Below are positions 24,088-33,228 of a DNA stretch of 64,000 nucleotides, piece after piece. The DNA lies in contig JAFZPV010000038.1 of the NCBI GenBank assembly GCA_017552535.1, positions 1 through 64,000 on the forward strand. Reading direction: 5' to 3'. The position numbers and the translations under genes were made by a program. Numbering within the stretch: position 1 is the stretch's first letter; every line of letters starts with the position of its first letter. The notes under the pieces are model-generated. The model ran no database searches and was not told the DNA's origin. It worked only from the letters and a program-made list of their open reading frames with translations. Source of the DNA: Clostridia bacterium. GTDB lineage: Bacteria; Bacillota; Clostridia; Christensenellales; Aristaeellaceae.

Positions 24088-26592
24088 ATGAAGAAGAAAA
24101 ACAAAGATCGGTACCTGGTGCTGTGCGCCGTGATCGGCGTGTTCGCGCTTGCCATGATCATACGCCTGTATTCCCTGCAGATCGTGCACGGGGACGATTA
24201 CGTGCAGCAGGTGCAGGACAAGTCCACCAAGACCATCAAGCTGTACGGCATGCGCGGCACGATCTACGACAAAAACATGATCCCGCTGGCCTACGACCAG
24301 TCGTCCTACAATATCCAGTTCTACCGCGACCCCTCCAAGTCTTCCTCTGCCGACCGCGCTGCTTACACCCAGTCCATATACCAGACGATCCTCCTGATCG
24401 AATCAAACGGAAAATCCACACTCGATCCCGACACCGAGTTCTGGCTGAGGAAGAACGACTACGGCCAATGGGAATGGAACTTCAGGACAGATTCCGAGAT
24501 CGTAGCCGAGACCCGAGAAAACCAGTGGCGCGGCAACTTCTATCTTTCCAACAAAACGCGATATCCGGTAGAAGTGCTTTTCGAAACGCTCTGCACAAAC
24601 TACGCGATCCCGCAGGAGCTTGACGAAACGTACAAGCTGAAGATCCTGGCCATCTGGCAGGCCTCCCGCATGAACAACTACAACTCCACGCCCGTGACCA
24701 TCGCCTACGATGTCGGATTTGAGACCGTGGCCGAGCTGGAAGTGCGGTCATTGGAGCTGGAAGGCATGAGCGTGCAGGAGAGCTCCACCCGCGTATATCC
24801 CTTCAACAGCACAGCCTGCCACGCCATCGGCTATGTGAGCAGGATCACGACTTCCTCGGCGCTGGACACCTACCGCAGCATGGGCTACCCCACCGACGCC
24901 CAGGTAGGCGCAACGGGACTTGAGTTTTCGATGGAAGACCAGCTCTCTCCCTACATGCAGTACCGGCAGGGCGAACGGGTGGTAGAGATCAACACCCGCG
25001 GCGCCGTGATACGTGAGCTCAGCTACGAGGCCCCCACGGACGGAAACTCCGTGGTCACCACCATCGACACATCCCTGCAGGCCGTGATGGAAAAGGCGCT
25101 GGCGGACGTGATCGATGATATTTACGACAAGCAGTACGCCATTCTGTACTCCCAGAACGATGAAGGCCTGCGCTGGAACCAGACCCATTCCGCAACGCTG
25201 GCGTATTACGCCGAAAACGGATTTGAGGTCTCGCTTGCGCAGACCGGCGCTATGGTTGCCATGGACCCCAACACAGGCCGCGTGCTCGGCATCGCGTCTC
25301 ACCCGACCTTCGACCTGAGCATATTCGAGGGTGCCAGCGTCGATCCCGGCGGATGGTCGCTGATCGCCACCGATCCGCGCAATCCCATGTTCAACCGCGC
25401 CATATCCGCCAAGGACACGCCCGGTTCCATATTCAAGCTCGTCACGTCCCTGGGCGGTCTCAGCGAAGGCGCAATCACGCTGAACGAACGCATATCCGAC
25501 GGCGGCGAATACATGAATGAAGGCACGGATACTTCCTATCATCCACGCTGCTGGATCGGCGAAAGAAAGCGCTATCTGCACGCCAACCAGACCATCGTGG
25601 ACGCCATCAAGAACAGCTGCAATTACTTCTTCTACGAAGTCGGCTACCGCCTCGGCTCCGCGAACCTCACCAAATGGGCCGCGGCGCTGGGACTCACCAC
25701 CAAGACCAACATCGAGCTGCCCAGCGAGAGCACCAGCTTCGTGGGCAACCAGTCCATGCTGTACGACCCGGACCGCTCGGTAAAGGACCAGTATACCTAC
25801 AAACCGGAGATCGCAGCGGCGATGATCAAGCGCCTGCTCCAGCAGGTGGCTGCGGACCGGGGCACGGAATACAGCGACGATTTTCTGGACGAGATCGCTA
25901 CTTCCATGCTGAACATCGTGACCACATACGACAGCAAGATCGAGTGGCTGCCGGCCATACGCGAGGTTCTTTTGTACGACGTGAAGCTGCCGGCAAATTA
26001 CATTTCCTCCCACTACATGGTCAACACCATCAATACATACCTAAACGACCTCAAATGGACGCCCACCGAGACCATCATGGTGGGCATCGGCCAGTCCATC
26101 ACGCAGGTGACCCCCATCGCCGTAGCCCGCTATGTTTCCGCCATCGCCAACAACGGCACGGTTTACGACGCGCAGATCATCGACAAAGTGATTGACGCCC
26201 AGGGCAACGTGGTGCTGGAAAAACAGCCGGTCATCGCCAATCAGATCATCACGAGCCAGGCGTACTTTGATGCCATCCACGAAGGGATGAGAGAGGTTAC
26301 CGCGGTAGAGAACGACGGTACCGCCGCCGACCAGTTCAAAAACGCCAGATACAAGATCGCCGCCAAAACGGGAACGTCACAGCGTACCGATCTGGACCTG
26401 GAAAACAACGCGTGGCTGGTGACCTACGCCCCGGCGGACGACCCCAAGATCGTAGTGGTGGTGTACATCCAGAACGGATACGCGGGAGCGTACGCCTCAC
26501 AGGCAGCCATCACCACCATAGAATACTATCTGGATTCTCTCAACTATACGGAGCCTGTGACCGTCCAGACGGACGACTCGCTGGCGGACTGA
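24088..26592 (+). CDS. mrdA: Penicillin-binding protein 2 (class B transpeptidase of elongation)
   Basis: An 834-residue class B PBP that cross-links peptidoglycan with RodA. Membrane anchor at residues about 9-27; dimerisation domain from about 45 (GMRGTIYDKNMIPLAY). The transpeptidase domain has S447-IFK (GSIFKLVTSLGG), S510-C-N and K760-TGT. All three catalytic motifs are intact. It is longer than typical PBP2 (600-700), with insertions in the pedestal (residues about 100-200) and after SCN (about 560-650), as is usual in Clostridia. AGAGGA precedes the ATG. Confidence 0.95.
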   Translation: MKKKNKDRYLVLCAVIGVFALAMIIRLYSLQIVHGDDYVQQVQDKSTKTIKLYGMRGTIYDKNMIPLAYDQSSYNIQFYRDPSKSSSADRAAYTQSIYQTILLIESNGKSTLDPDTEFWLRKNDYGQWEWNFRTDSEIVAETRENQWRGNFYLSNKTRYPVEVLFETLCTNYAIPQELDETYKLKILAIWQASRMNNYNSTPVTIAYDVGFETVAELEVRSLELEGMSVQESSTRVYPFNSTACHAIGYVSRITTSSALDTYRSMGYPTDAQVGATGLEFSMEDQLSPYMQYRQGERVVEINTRGAVIRELSYEAPTDGNSVVTTIDTSLQAVMEKALADVIDDIYDKQYAILYSQNDEGLRWNQTHSATLAYYAENGFEVSLAQTGAMVAMDPNTGRVLGIASHPTFDLSIFEGASVDPGGWSLIATDPRNPMFNRAISAKDTPGSIFKLVTSLGGLSEGAITLNERISDGGEYMNEGTDTSYHPRCWIGERKRYLHANQTIVDAIKNSCNYFFYEVGYRLGSANLTKWAAALGLTTKTNIELPSESTSFVGNQSMLYDPDRSVKDQYTYKPEIAAAMIKRLLQQVAADRGTEYSDDFLDEIATSMLNIVTTYDSKIEWLPAIREVLLYDVKLPANYISSHYMVNTINTYLNDLKWTPTETIMVGIGQSITQVTPIAVARYVSAIANNGTVYDAQIIDKVIDAQGNVVLEKQPVIANQIITSQAYFDAIHEGMREVTAVENDGTAADQFKNARYKIAAKTGTSQRTDLDLENNAWLVTYAPADDPKIVVVVYIQNGYAGAYASQAAITTIEYYLDSLNYTEPVTVQTDDSLAD

Positions 26593-26608
26593 GGAGATAA
26601 AGAGCAGG

Positions 26609-27397
26609 ATGGGAAAGCTGATCGTTGTCACCTCCGGCAAGGGCGGCGTGGGCAAATCCACGGTGGCCGTGAACCTCGCCTACGGGCTTGCGTTCGACGA
26701 GCGCCGCGTTTTGCTGATCGACATGGACGCGGGGCTTCGCAGCCTCGACCTGATGCTGGGAACGGAAAACGAGCTGGTATTTGACCTTACGGACGTGCTG
26801 GACGGCATATGCACGCCCGAGCAGGCCATTTTCGAGATCAAGTGCCGGCCCGGTCTGTTCCTGCTTCCGGCTTCCCAGAACAGCGGGTCCGCCGCCGTGA
26901 CGCCCGCAAACGTGCGTTCCCTGCTGGCGTCACTCAACAGCGCTTACGATTACATCATTCTGGACTGTCCCGCCGGCATCGAGCGCGGCTTCCGCAACGC
27001 GGTTACCAGCGCCGAAGAAGCGATACTGGTGATCACGCCGGATTATATCTCCCTGCGCAGCGCGGAGAGGACCTTTCAGCTCCTGACCAGCGAAGGACTT
27101 GAAAATATCCGCCTGGTGATCAACCGCATCGGAAAACGCCCGCCGGTGAGCACCGACGAATGCATACACCGGCTGGAGCTTCCGGTTCTCGGCTTCGTGC
27201 CGGACGATCCTCACGTGATGCGCGCCCAGTCGCAGGGAAAACCCGTGATCGCCACGGAATCCCCCGCAGGCGACGCCTTCGAGCGCATCGTGCGCAGGAT
27301 ACTGGGCGAGTTCGTCCGCTACCGCGTGCCGCATAAGAGTCTCGTATATAAAATCAAAACCGGCTTCGGGAAGGAAAGCGCATGCAAAGATTCATAA
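26609..27397 (+). CDS. minD: Septum site-determining ATPase MinD
   Basis: A 262-residue P-loop ATPase. The deviant Walker A is KGGVGKST (11-18), with signature Lys11, the switch region IDMDAGLRSLDLMLG, and ILDCPAGIERGF. MinD dimers bind membrane through a C-terminal amphipathic helix; here the tail LVYKIKTGFGK is a candidate. Neither minC nor minE is present, though in many Clostridia minC-minD-minE lie together in the mre operon. Its last 16 bases overlap rodA, so it is locked into the elongation operon. Confidence 0.93.
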   Translation: MGKLIVVTSGKGGVGKSTVAVNLAYGLAFDERRVLLIDMDAGLRSLDLMLGTENELVFDLTDVLDGICTPEQAIFEIKCRPGLFLLPASQNSGSAAVTPANVRSLLASLNSAYDYIILDCPAGIERGFRNAVTSAEEAILVITPDYISLRSAERTFQLLTSEGLENIRLVINRIGKRPPVSTDECIHRLELPVLGFVPDDPHVMRAQSQGKPVIATESPAGDAFERIVRRILGEFVRYRVPHKSLVYKIKTGFGKESACKDS

Positions 27398-28662
27398 AAT
27401 GGTTGTTCCGGCTGTTCCGCAAAGACAGCTTTCAGCGGTTACGCCAGGACTGGACCGCCAACAAATACAGGCAGGGCCTGTTCATGTCTTTCGACTGGCC
27501 GCTGTACGCACTGGTGATGGCCATATCCGTCTTCGGCGTCATAGCCATATTTTCAGCTACCTCCGCCGCCACCGACGAAGAAGTGACGGGGCTTGTGAAC
27601 CTGCTCAACACCCATCCCATCACCTACGCCAGGCTGCAGTTTATCTGGATCATTTTAGGCAACCTCGTGCTTTTTCTCGTGGCCTCGCTTGACTATCATT
27701 TTTACGGAAAATACGCAAGGGTCATCTATTTTGCCAACATCATCGTTCTTTTGTCAGTGCTCACCGTGCAGGCAGGACGCGGCGGCATGAGGGCGTTCTT
27801 CTCGGTCGGCGGCTCCAACACGACGCTGGGCCAGCGAACGTTCCAGCCCTCCGAGTTCGGCAAGGTGGCGATGATCATCTCCCTGGCACATGGCTTCTCC
27901 CAGCGCAAGTCTCCCATCCGCAACCTGAGGGAGCTTTGGCCCACGATGCTGTTCGTAGGCCTGCCCATGGTGCTGGTGTTCCTGCAGCCCGATTTCGGCA
28001 CGGCGCTGGTGTACATGGTGATGTACGTGGTGGTGCTGTATATATCCGGAACCAAGCGAAAACTGATCTATGGCCTCATCGCCGTGATGATCGCTGTGGC
28101 GATACCGCTGTGGTTCTATCTGAATACGGCTTCCGACTCCTTCCGCCTGACGCGCATACTGATGTGGCTCAATCCTTCCCAGTATCCCGACGACGCCCGG
28201 CAGGTGATCAACGGCCAGATCGCCATCGGCAGCGGCGGGCTTACCGGCAAAGGCGTCACGTCCGTAGGCTCCTTCGCGTCTCTGGGCTACATTCCCGACG
28301 ACCACACGGATTTCTGCTTCGCCATCGTTTGCGAGGCTTTCGGCTTTATCGGCGGCGTCGCGCTGATCATCGCCTTCATGCTGTTCCTGGCGCGGCTCAT
28401 ACAGCACGCGCTCCATACGGACGATAAATTCGGCGAGTATGTCATCGTATGCACCACAGCCATGTTCATGTTCCACATACTCGAAAACATATGCATGATT
28501 CTTGGCATACTGCCCGTTACGGGTATCCCACTGCCCTTTATCAGCTACGGCGGCTCCAACTATCTGACCAACATGGCTGCCCTCGGTCTGGTGATGAACG
28601 TAGTGATGCGTTCCAGGCAGAAACAGCTGGGCGGTACGCAGCACGTTACCAAAAAGCTGTGA
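27382..28662 (+). CDS. rodA: RodA-type peptidoglycan glycosyltransferase (SEDS family)
   Basis: A 426-residue SEDS polymerase with ten membrane helices. Family motifs: FQPSEFGKVAMII, LQPDFGTALVYM, SGGLTGKG, IPDDHTDFCFAIVCE and TGIPLPFISYGGSNYLTNM. It polymerises glycan strands with PBP2. The N-terminus has a basic cytoplasmic tail of about 40 residues before the first helix, with several Arg and Lys. It overlaps minD by 16 bases and ends the elongation operon, though the next MATE gene follows after 19 bases. Confidence 0.95.
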   Translation: MQRFIKWLFRLFRKDSFQRLRQDWTANKYRQGLFMSFDWPLYALVMAISVFGVIAIFSATSAATDEEVTGLVNLLNTHPITYARLQFIWIILGNLVLFLVASLDYHFYGKYARVIYFANIIVLLSVLTVQAGRGGMRAFFSVGGSNTTLGQRTFQPSEFGKVAMIISLAHGFSQRKSPIRNLRELWPTMLFVGLPMVLVFLQPDFGTALVYMVMYVVVLYISGTKRKLIYGLIAVMIAVAIPLWFYLNTASDSFRLTRILMWLNPSQYPDDARQVINGQIAIGSGGLTGKGVTSVGSFASLGYIPDDHTDFCFAIVCEAFGFIGGVALIIAFMLFLARLIQHALHTDDKFGEYVIVCTTAMFMFHILENICMILGILPVTGIPLPFISYGGSNYLTNMAALGLVMNVVMRSRQKQLGGTQHVTKKL

Positions 28663-28681
28663 CCCTTTGCCGTACAGAGCA

Positions 28682-30055
28682 ATGAGCATGCTTTCCAGAT
28701 GGTTCGGAGACCGGGCTTTCATCAAACACCTGAACAGCATCGCCATTCCGGTCACGCTGCAGTCTTTCATGCTGGCTGCAGTGGCAGCGGCGGACTCGCT
28801 GATGCTCGGCAGTCTCGACGCAAGCTATATGTCCGCCGTATCCCAGGCTACGCAGATACAGTTTATCCAGAACATGCTCATATCCTCCATCGTGAGCGGC
28901 GCCACCATCCTGGGCGCGCAGTACTGGGGAAAAGGCGCAAAGCAAACGGTCAGGGACATCTTCTGCATGAGCTTGAGGCTGTGCTCGCTGATATCCCTTG
29001 CGTTTTTTCTGTGCTGCGAGCTGTGCCCCGGCGCGCTGATGAGGGTATTCACAAACGTCCCTGAGCTCAAGGAGATCGGCATCGATTACCTGCGCATCGC
29101 GGGCTGGAGCTATCTGATCACGGGCATTTCCCAGTGCTACCTGGGCGTAATGAAGATCAGCGAGCACGCGGACGTTTCCGCGCGGATATCCATTACAGCA
29201 GTCGTGGTGAACATCGTTTTGAACGCCTTCTTCATCTACGGCATCGCTTTCTTCCCCCGCCTGAACGCAAAGGGCGCAGCGCTTGCCACAGTGATCGCCC
29301 GCGTGATCGAGCTTCTGCTGTGCTTCGCATATTCCTTCAAAAAAGATTATATCCGTCCTTCCCTGAAGGGCCTTGTACGCTTCTACCGGTATATCATCAA
29401 GGATTTCGCCAAATGTACGCTGCCCGTAATGTCATCATACCTGCTTTGGGGCGCGGGCTTTACCTCCTATACGGCGTTTATGGGCCATATGGGCAAAGAT
29501 GCGGCAGCTGCGAACGCCATAGCGGCGGTGGTGCGCGATCTGGTGTGCTGCGCCTGCAACGGCATTGCGTCCGCAGCCGGCATCATCGTTGGCAACGAGC
29601 TGGGCGCCGGGCATATTGAAAAAGGAAAGCTGTACGGAGACCGCATCACGCGTCTTTCCTTCGCGTGCGGATTCGCTTCCACGCTTGTGATGTGCGCCGT
29701 GACTCCCCCGCTGCTTCTGTTCGTGCGTCTGGACCCCGAGGCCAGCCGGTATCTGATACAGATGATGCTCATCATGGCGTTTTACATGATCGGACGGTGC
29801 GTGAACACCATCGTGATCAACGGCATCTTTTACTGCGGGGGCGACAGCATTTTCGATATGTATTCCCTCATCGTCTGCATGTGGTGCGTCGCCGTGCCTC
29901 TGGCTCTGATCGGCACGATCCATCACTGGCCTGTGGCGGTGGTGTACGCGTGCACCTGCGTGGACGAGGTGGGAAAGATCCCCTGGGTGATGGCGCGCTA
30001 CAGGAAATACAAATGGGCAAAGGACCTGACACGCAGCGACGTACCGGTCGAATAG
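28682..30055 (+). CDS. MATE family efflux transporter (second copy)
   Basis: A 457-residue, twelve-helix MATE transporter. ATILGAQYWGKGAKQTVRDI parallels VVLGAQYWG in the first copy at 1776, so the two share a branch but are not close duplicates. The start is uncertain: ATG 28682 is used, and ATG 28688 is as good; the ribosome-binding site is weak. It may be read through from rodA, from which it is separated by only 19 bases. The substrate is unknown. Confidence 0.9.
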   Translation: MSMLSRWFGDRAFIKHLNSIAIPVTLQSFMLAAVAAADSLMLGSLDASYMSAVSQATQIQFIQNMLISSIVSGATILGAQYWGKGAKQTVRDIFCMSLRLCSLISLAFFLCCELCPGALMRVFTNVPELKEIGIDYLRIAGWSYLITGISQCYLGVMKISEHADVSARISITAVVVNIVLNAFFIYGIAFFPRLNAKGAALATVIARVIELLLCFAYSFKKDYIRPSLKGLVRFYRYIIKDFAKCTLPVMSSYLLWGAGFTSYTAFMGHMGKDAAAANAIAAVVRDLVCCACNGIASAAGIIVGNELGAGHIEKGKLYGDRITRLSFACGFASTLVMCAVTPPLLLFVRLDPEASRYLIQMMLIMAFYMIGRCVNTIVINGIFYCGGDSIFDMYSLIVCMWCVAVPLALIGTIHHWPVAVVYACTCVDEVGKIPWVMARYRKYKWAKDLTRSDVPVE

Positions 30056-30196
30056 CAAATCGGATCATTTTGAAGTCGAATGTATCAGCAAGTTGGTTAA
30101 CAGAGTTCATCCCCCACAGTTTGCAGTTGCCATGGCAATCCAAGCCGTCTCTCTCCTTAGTCGAAGAACGTTCGACGTCTCGGATAACCATAAAAG

Positions 30197-30230
30197 TAAG
30201 CGGGGCCGGTTCGCGGCTCCGCTTATTATT
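30197..30230. terminator. Bidirectional intrinsic terminator
   Basis: TAAGCGGGGCCG (30197-30208) pairs with CGGCTCCGCTTA (30214-30225) with one G-U pair, loop GTTCG, then TTATT on the plus strand and TTACTTTTAT on the minus strand. It closes the MATE gene and the hydro-lyase beta gene. The 140 bases before it (30056-30196) hold no gene I can support. Confidence 0.78.
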
Positions 30231-30240
30231 TGGAACGCTT

Positions 30241-30798
30241 CTATACCCGATACTTTGCCGGGCCTTCCTTGTATATATCGTTCCCGAAGGTGTCTATGGC
30301 AACGAATACGGGAAAGTCCTGAAGCTCCAGACGGTATACGGCTTCGGCTCCGAGGTCGGGGTAGGCGCATGATTCGCATGCCTTAACCCGTTCTGCAAGA
30401 AGCGCCGCCGCTCCGCCGACCGCGGCGAAATATATGCCGCGGTATTCTTTGATCGCCCCTATGACCTCCTCGCTACGGTCCCCTTTGCCGATCATGACGC
30501 GGGCACCTTCCCGCAATAGCATTGGAGCGTATGCGTCCATGCGGTAGGAGGTGGTTGGGCCAATAGGGCCGACGGCGTGACCTGCCGATGCCGGAGCGGG
30601 ACCTGCGTAGTATATCGCAGAATCCTTCAGTTCAAAGGGCGGCTTTAAACCTGCGTCCAGAGTTTCGCATATGCGCCTGTGGGCAGCGTCCCGCGCTGTA
30701 TATGCGGTGCCGTTCAACAGGCAGGCGTCACCCGCCCGCAGGAAAAGGATAACTTCTTCTGAAAGCGGCAAAGTCAGCCGTTTGGGTTCCTGCGGCAT
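30241..30798 (-). CDS. Class I fumarate hydratase/tartrate dehydratase-type hydro-lyase, beta subunit
   Basis: A 185-residue protein equal to the C-terminal (swivel) domain of class I fumarases. GPIGPTTSYRMDAYAPMLL is the family signature, with MIGKGDRSEEV and FGGAAALLA-like AAVGGAAALLAERV. It pairs with the alpha subunit to hydrate fumarate to malate or dehydrate tartrate. The ATG at 30798 has GGAG 8 bases upstream and lies one base after the alpha stop. It is third in the uxaC-alpha-beta operon. Confidence 0.9.
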   Translation of the reverse strand: MPQEPKRLTLPLSEEVILFLRAGDACLLNGTAYTARDAAHRRICETLDAGLKPPFELKDSAIYYAGPAPASAGHAVGPIGPTTSYRMDAYAPMLLREGARVMIGKGDRSEEVIGAIKEYRGIYFAAVGGAAALLAERVKACESCAYPDLGAEAVYRLELQDFPVFVAIDTFGNDIYKEGPAKYRV

Positions 30799-30799
30799 A

Positions 30800-31639
30800 C
30801 TATATCTCCGTTTCCGCGTGACGGGATGCATGACAGCATACATTCACCGCCACAGGCAGGGAAGCAATGTGGGTTGGACGGGCGCATATGCGTATGCTGA
30901 GCGCCGTGGTGCTGCCGCCGAAACCGGCGGGCCCGATTCCGAGACGATTGATTTCCGCAAGGCATGCTTCTTCAAGATCGCGGTAATGTTCGTCAGGGTT
31001 TTCGTAATCAAGCCCAACTGCGGTCATTCGCTTGGCTTCCATGGCGGCCTGTTCGAACGTCCCGCCTACGCATACGCCGAGGATCATTGGCGGGCAGGCG
31101 TTGGCCCCCGCCAGGCGTGCGGTCTCCACGATGAAATCTTTTACCCCTTTGACGCCCGCAGAAGGCGGCAGCAGCTTTATCCTTGACATGTTCTCGCTGC
31201 CGAAGCCCTTGCATATCACCAGCAGCTTAATGCCGGCTCCTGGCACGATGCGGCTGTGGATCACAGCGGGCGTGTTGTCGCGGGTGTTGGTGCGGTCAAA
31301 GAGCGGATCGCGCACTACACTTTTACGTAATCCCGCATATGCCCGCCTCACAGCTTCCTGAATGGCGTCCTCCAAATATGTTCCGCTGATGTGCACATCC
31401 TGTCCCACATCCATAAAGACGACGCATATGCCGGTATCCTGGCAAATGGCCAGGCGCTCCCCGGCAGCGATCCCACGGTTTTCCAGTATCTGGGAAATCA
31501 CCTGTTTGCCTAAGGGTGAACGCTCTTTTTCCAGGGCGTTGCGCAGGGACATATCAAGATCGGCGGGCGTATCGTACTGCGCCCGCCCGATCAGGTTTTC
31601 TACAGCTTCAGCGATGATTCCGGAATCGATGATCCTCAT
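30800..31639 (-). CDS. Class I fumarate hydratase/tartrate dehydratase-type hydro-lyase, alpha subunit
   Basis: A 279-residue catalytic subunit holding a 4Fe-4S cluster. Likely cluster cysteines are in ICQDTGICVVF, NACPPMILGVCVGG and the C-terminal VNVCCHASRHA. KGFGSENMSRIKLLPPSAGV corresponds to the usual KGGGSENMS loop, with F replacing G. Whether the substrate is fumarate, tartrate or a related hydroxy acid cannot be told. The start is 3 bases after the uxaC stop, so the enzyme is co-transcribed with uronate isomerase. Confidence 0.9.
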   Translation of the reverse strand: MRIIDSGIIAEAVENLIGRAQYDTPADLDMSLRNALEKERSPLGKQVISQILENRGIAAGERLAICQDTGICVVFMDVGQDVHISGTYLEDAIQEAVRRAYAGLRKSVVRDPLFDRTNTRDNTPAVIHSRIVPGAGIKLLVICKGFGSENMSRIKLLPPSAGVKGVKDFIVETARLAGANACPPMILGVCVGGTFEQAAMEAKRMTAVGLDYENPDEHYRDLEEACLAEINRLGIGPAGFGGSTTALSIRICARPTHIASLPVAVNVCCHASRHAETEI

Positions 31640-31642
31640 AAC

Positions 31643-33046
31643 TCAGAAACGGAAATACTTCTCCGCGTTTTCGAAGCAGATGCCCTGCACGATCTTTTTG
31701 AGCGCTTCCATATCGCAGGGATATTCGCCGTTTTCCACCCACTGGCCGATCATGTCGCACATGATGCGGCGGAAGTACTCGTGGCGTGGATAGCTCACGA
31801 AGGAACGGGAATCGGTGAGCATGCCTACGAAGGCACTCAGCGCGCCGAGGGCCGCCAGCGTTCGCATATGCTCGTACATGCCGTCCTTCTGGTCGCAGAA
31901 CCACCAGGCGCTGCCGAACTGCATCTTGCCAGCGATGCCGCCCTGGGTCTGGAAGTTGCCGATGGCGGTGCCCAGTATGTAGTTGGCGGCGGGATTCAAC
32001 GTATACAGGATCGTACGCGGCAGGCAGCCGTTTTCTTCCTGGGCGTTCAAAAGCTTGTTGAGCTTTGCGCTGATCATTTCGTCGCTGATGGAATCGAAGC
32101 CCACGTCGGCACCGTACTTGCGGTAGATGGGGCCGTTGTTGTTGCGCTGTGCGTTCATATGATACTGCTGTGCCCAGTCAAGATCGTGATAGATCTTTCC
32201 AAGGCCGATCATCAGATACGTGCGGTAAGCGTCCACCTCGCAGGCGTCCGGCTTTTCGCCATTCAATGCCTTGATGAGAGCGGCCTGCGCTTTTTCAAAG
32301 CTGTTCTCGGTGTAAGGTACGGTGTCCAGCGCGTGGTCGGAGATGCGGCATCCGTGGGTAGCGAAGAATTCTGCGCGGTTCCTGAGCGCCTTTACGACGT
32401 CATCTACGGTTTCGATTTTGATGCCGCTGACGGCAGAGAGCTTTTGGATATACTCCTTGAAGCCGTCCAGATCGATCTTTACCGCCTTGTCCGGACGGAA
32501 GGTTGGCAGTACCTTTACCTTGAAGCTTTCGTCTTTTGCCAGCATCTCGTGGTATTCCAGCGTGTCCACGGGGTCGTCGGTCGTGCATACGACGCGTACG
32601 TCGAACCTTTCGATCAGCCTGCGGGGAAGGAAGTCAGGCGTGGCCAGGAGGGCGTTGCACTTTTCCCAGATCATGGGAGCGGTCTTTTCGGTCAGGGGTT
32701 CGCTTATGCCGAAAACGCGCTTGAGCTCCAGGTGCGTCCAGTGATACAGCGGATTGCCGATGGCCATCGAAATGCAGCGGGCGTAGCACAGGAATTTTTC
32801 GTATTCGTCGCCGTCTCCGCGGATGAACTTGTCGTCCACGCCCATGGAAGCCATGAAGCGCCATTTATAATGGTCGCCGCCCAGAAACAGGTGGGTGATG
32901 TTGCGGAAGGGCTTGTTTTCGGCGATCTCTTTGGGCACCAGATGGCAGTGGTAGTCGATGATGGGCATCTTCTCGGCGAACTCATGATACAGCGTGCGGG
33001 CTGTAGGAGTGGAAAGCAAAAAATCCTCGTCCATGAACTGCTTCAT
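31643..33046 (-). CDS. uxaC: Glucuronate isomerase
   Basis: A 467-residue enzyme converting D-glucuronate to D-fructuronate and D-galacturonate to D-tagaturonate, the first step in uronate breakdown. The N-terminal IDYHCHLVPKEIAENKPF has the amidohydrolase-type H-x-H. FFLPRRLIERFDV-like PRRLIERFDVRVVCTTDDPV and QTQGGIAGKMQFGSAWWFCD are family motifs. The length is standard. It has its own promoter (33124-33152) next to an AAGCGCTT palindrome. No uxuA/uxaB are nearby. Confidence 0.96.
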   Translation of the reverse strand: MKQFMDEDFLLSTPTARTLYHEFAEKMPIIDYHCHLVPKEIAENKPFRNITHLFLGGDHYKWRFMASMGVDDKFIRGDGDEYEKFLCYARCISMAIGNPLYHWTHLELKRVFGISEPLTEKTAPMIWEKCNALLATPDFLPRRLIERFDVRVVCTTDDPVDTLEYHEMLAKDESFKVKVLPTFRPDKAVKIDLDGFKEYIQKLSAVSGIKIETVDDVVKALRNRAEFFATHGCRISDHALDTVPYTENSFEKAQAALIKALNGEKPDACEVDAYRTYLMIGLGKIYHDLDWAQQYHMNAQRNNNGPIYRKYGADVGFDSISDEMISAKLNKLLNAQEENGCLPRTILYTLNPAANYILGTAIGNFQTQGGIAGKMQFGSAWWFCDQKDGMYEHMRTLAALGALSAFVGMLTDSRSFVSYPRHEYFRRIMCDMIGQWVENGEYPCDMEALKKIVQGICFENAEKYFRF

Positions 33047-33123
33047 ATATGACCTCCGGGCCGCTGCGGCAGACGGCAGACTAAAAGCGAAACCGCCGGT
33101 TTCTTCGCTCGTTTACAGGCATT

Positions 33124-33152
33124 AAAATAACACCGTTTTTGCGCCCTGTCAA
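33124..33152 (-). promoter_or_regulatory. Promoter of the uxaC operon
   Basis: On the minus strand TTGACA (33152-33147), 17 bases, TATTTT (33129-33124). Confidence 0.7.
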
Positions 33153-33162
33153 GATAAATAGC

Positions 33163-33176
33163 GGGAAGCGCTTGCA
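33163..33176. promoter_or_regulatory. Candidate LacI-type operator between uxaC and der
   Basis: An AAGCGCTT palindrome (33166-33173) within GGGAAGCGCTTGCA, with a central CG as in LacI/CcpA-family operators. It lies upstream of the uxaC -35 box and overlaps the start of the der -35 box, a position that could repress or activate uxaC. No LacI-type regulator gene is in the window. Confidence 0.4.
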
Positions 33177-33200
33177 AAATTAAAGACATTACGATACAAT
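33172..33200 (+). promoter_or_regulatory. Promoter of der-plsY-xylB
   Basis: TTGCAA (33172-33177), 17 bases, TACAAT (33195-33200), 28 bases before the der start. Confidence 0.7.
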
Positions 33201-33228
33201 AACCAAAAACAGAATTCGGAGAATGTTT

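Noticed and set aside
30165..30180. A LexA-like GAACGTTC palindrome
   Set aside because: The Firmicutes LexA box needs GAAC and GTTC separated by four bases; here they abut, and no damage-response gene starts here.
30056..30196. A possible minus-strand gene between the MATE pump and the hydro-lyase (start near 30191)
   Set aside because: The frame runs into the MATE gene's antisense strand, has no ribosome-binding site and matches nothing I know.
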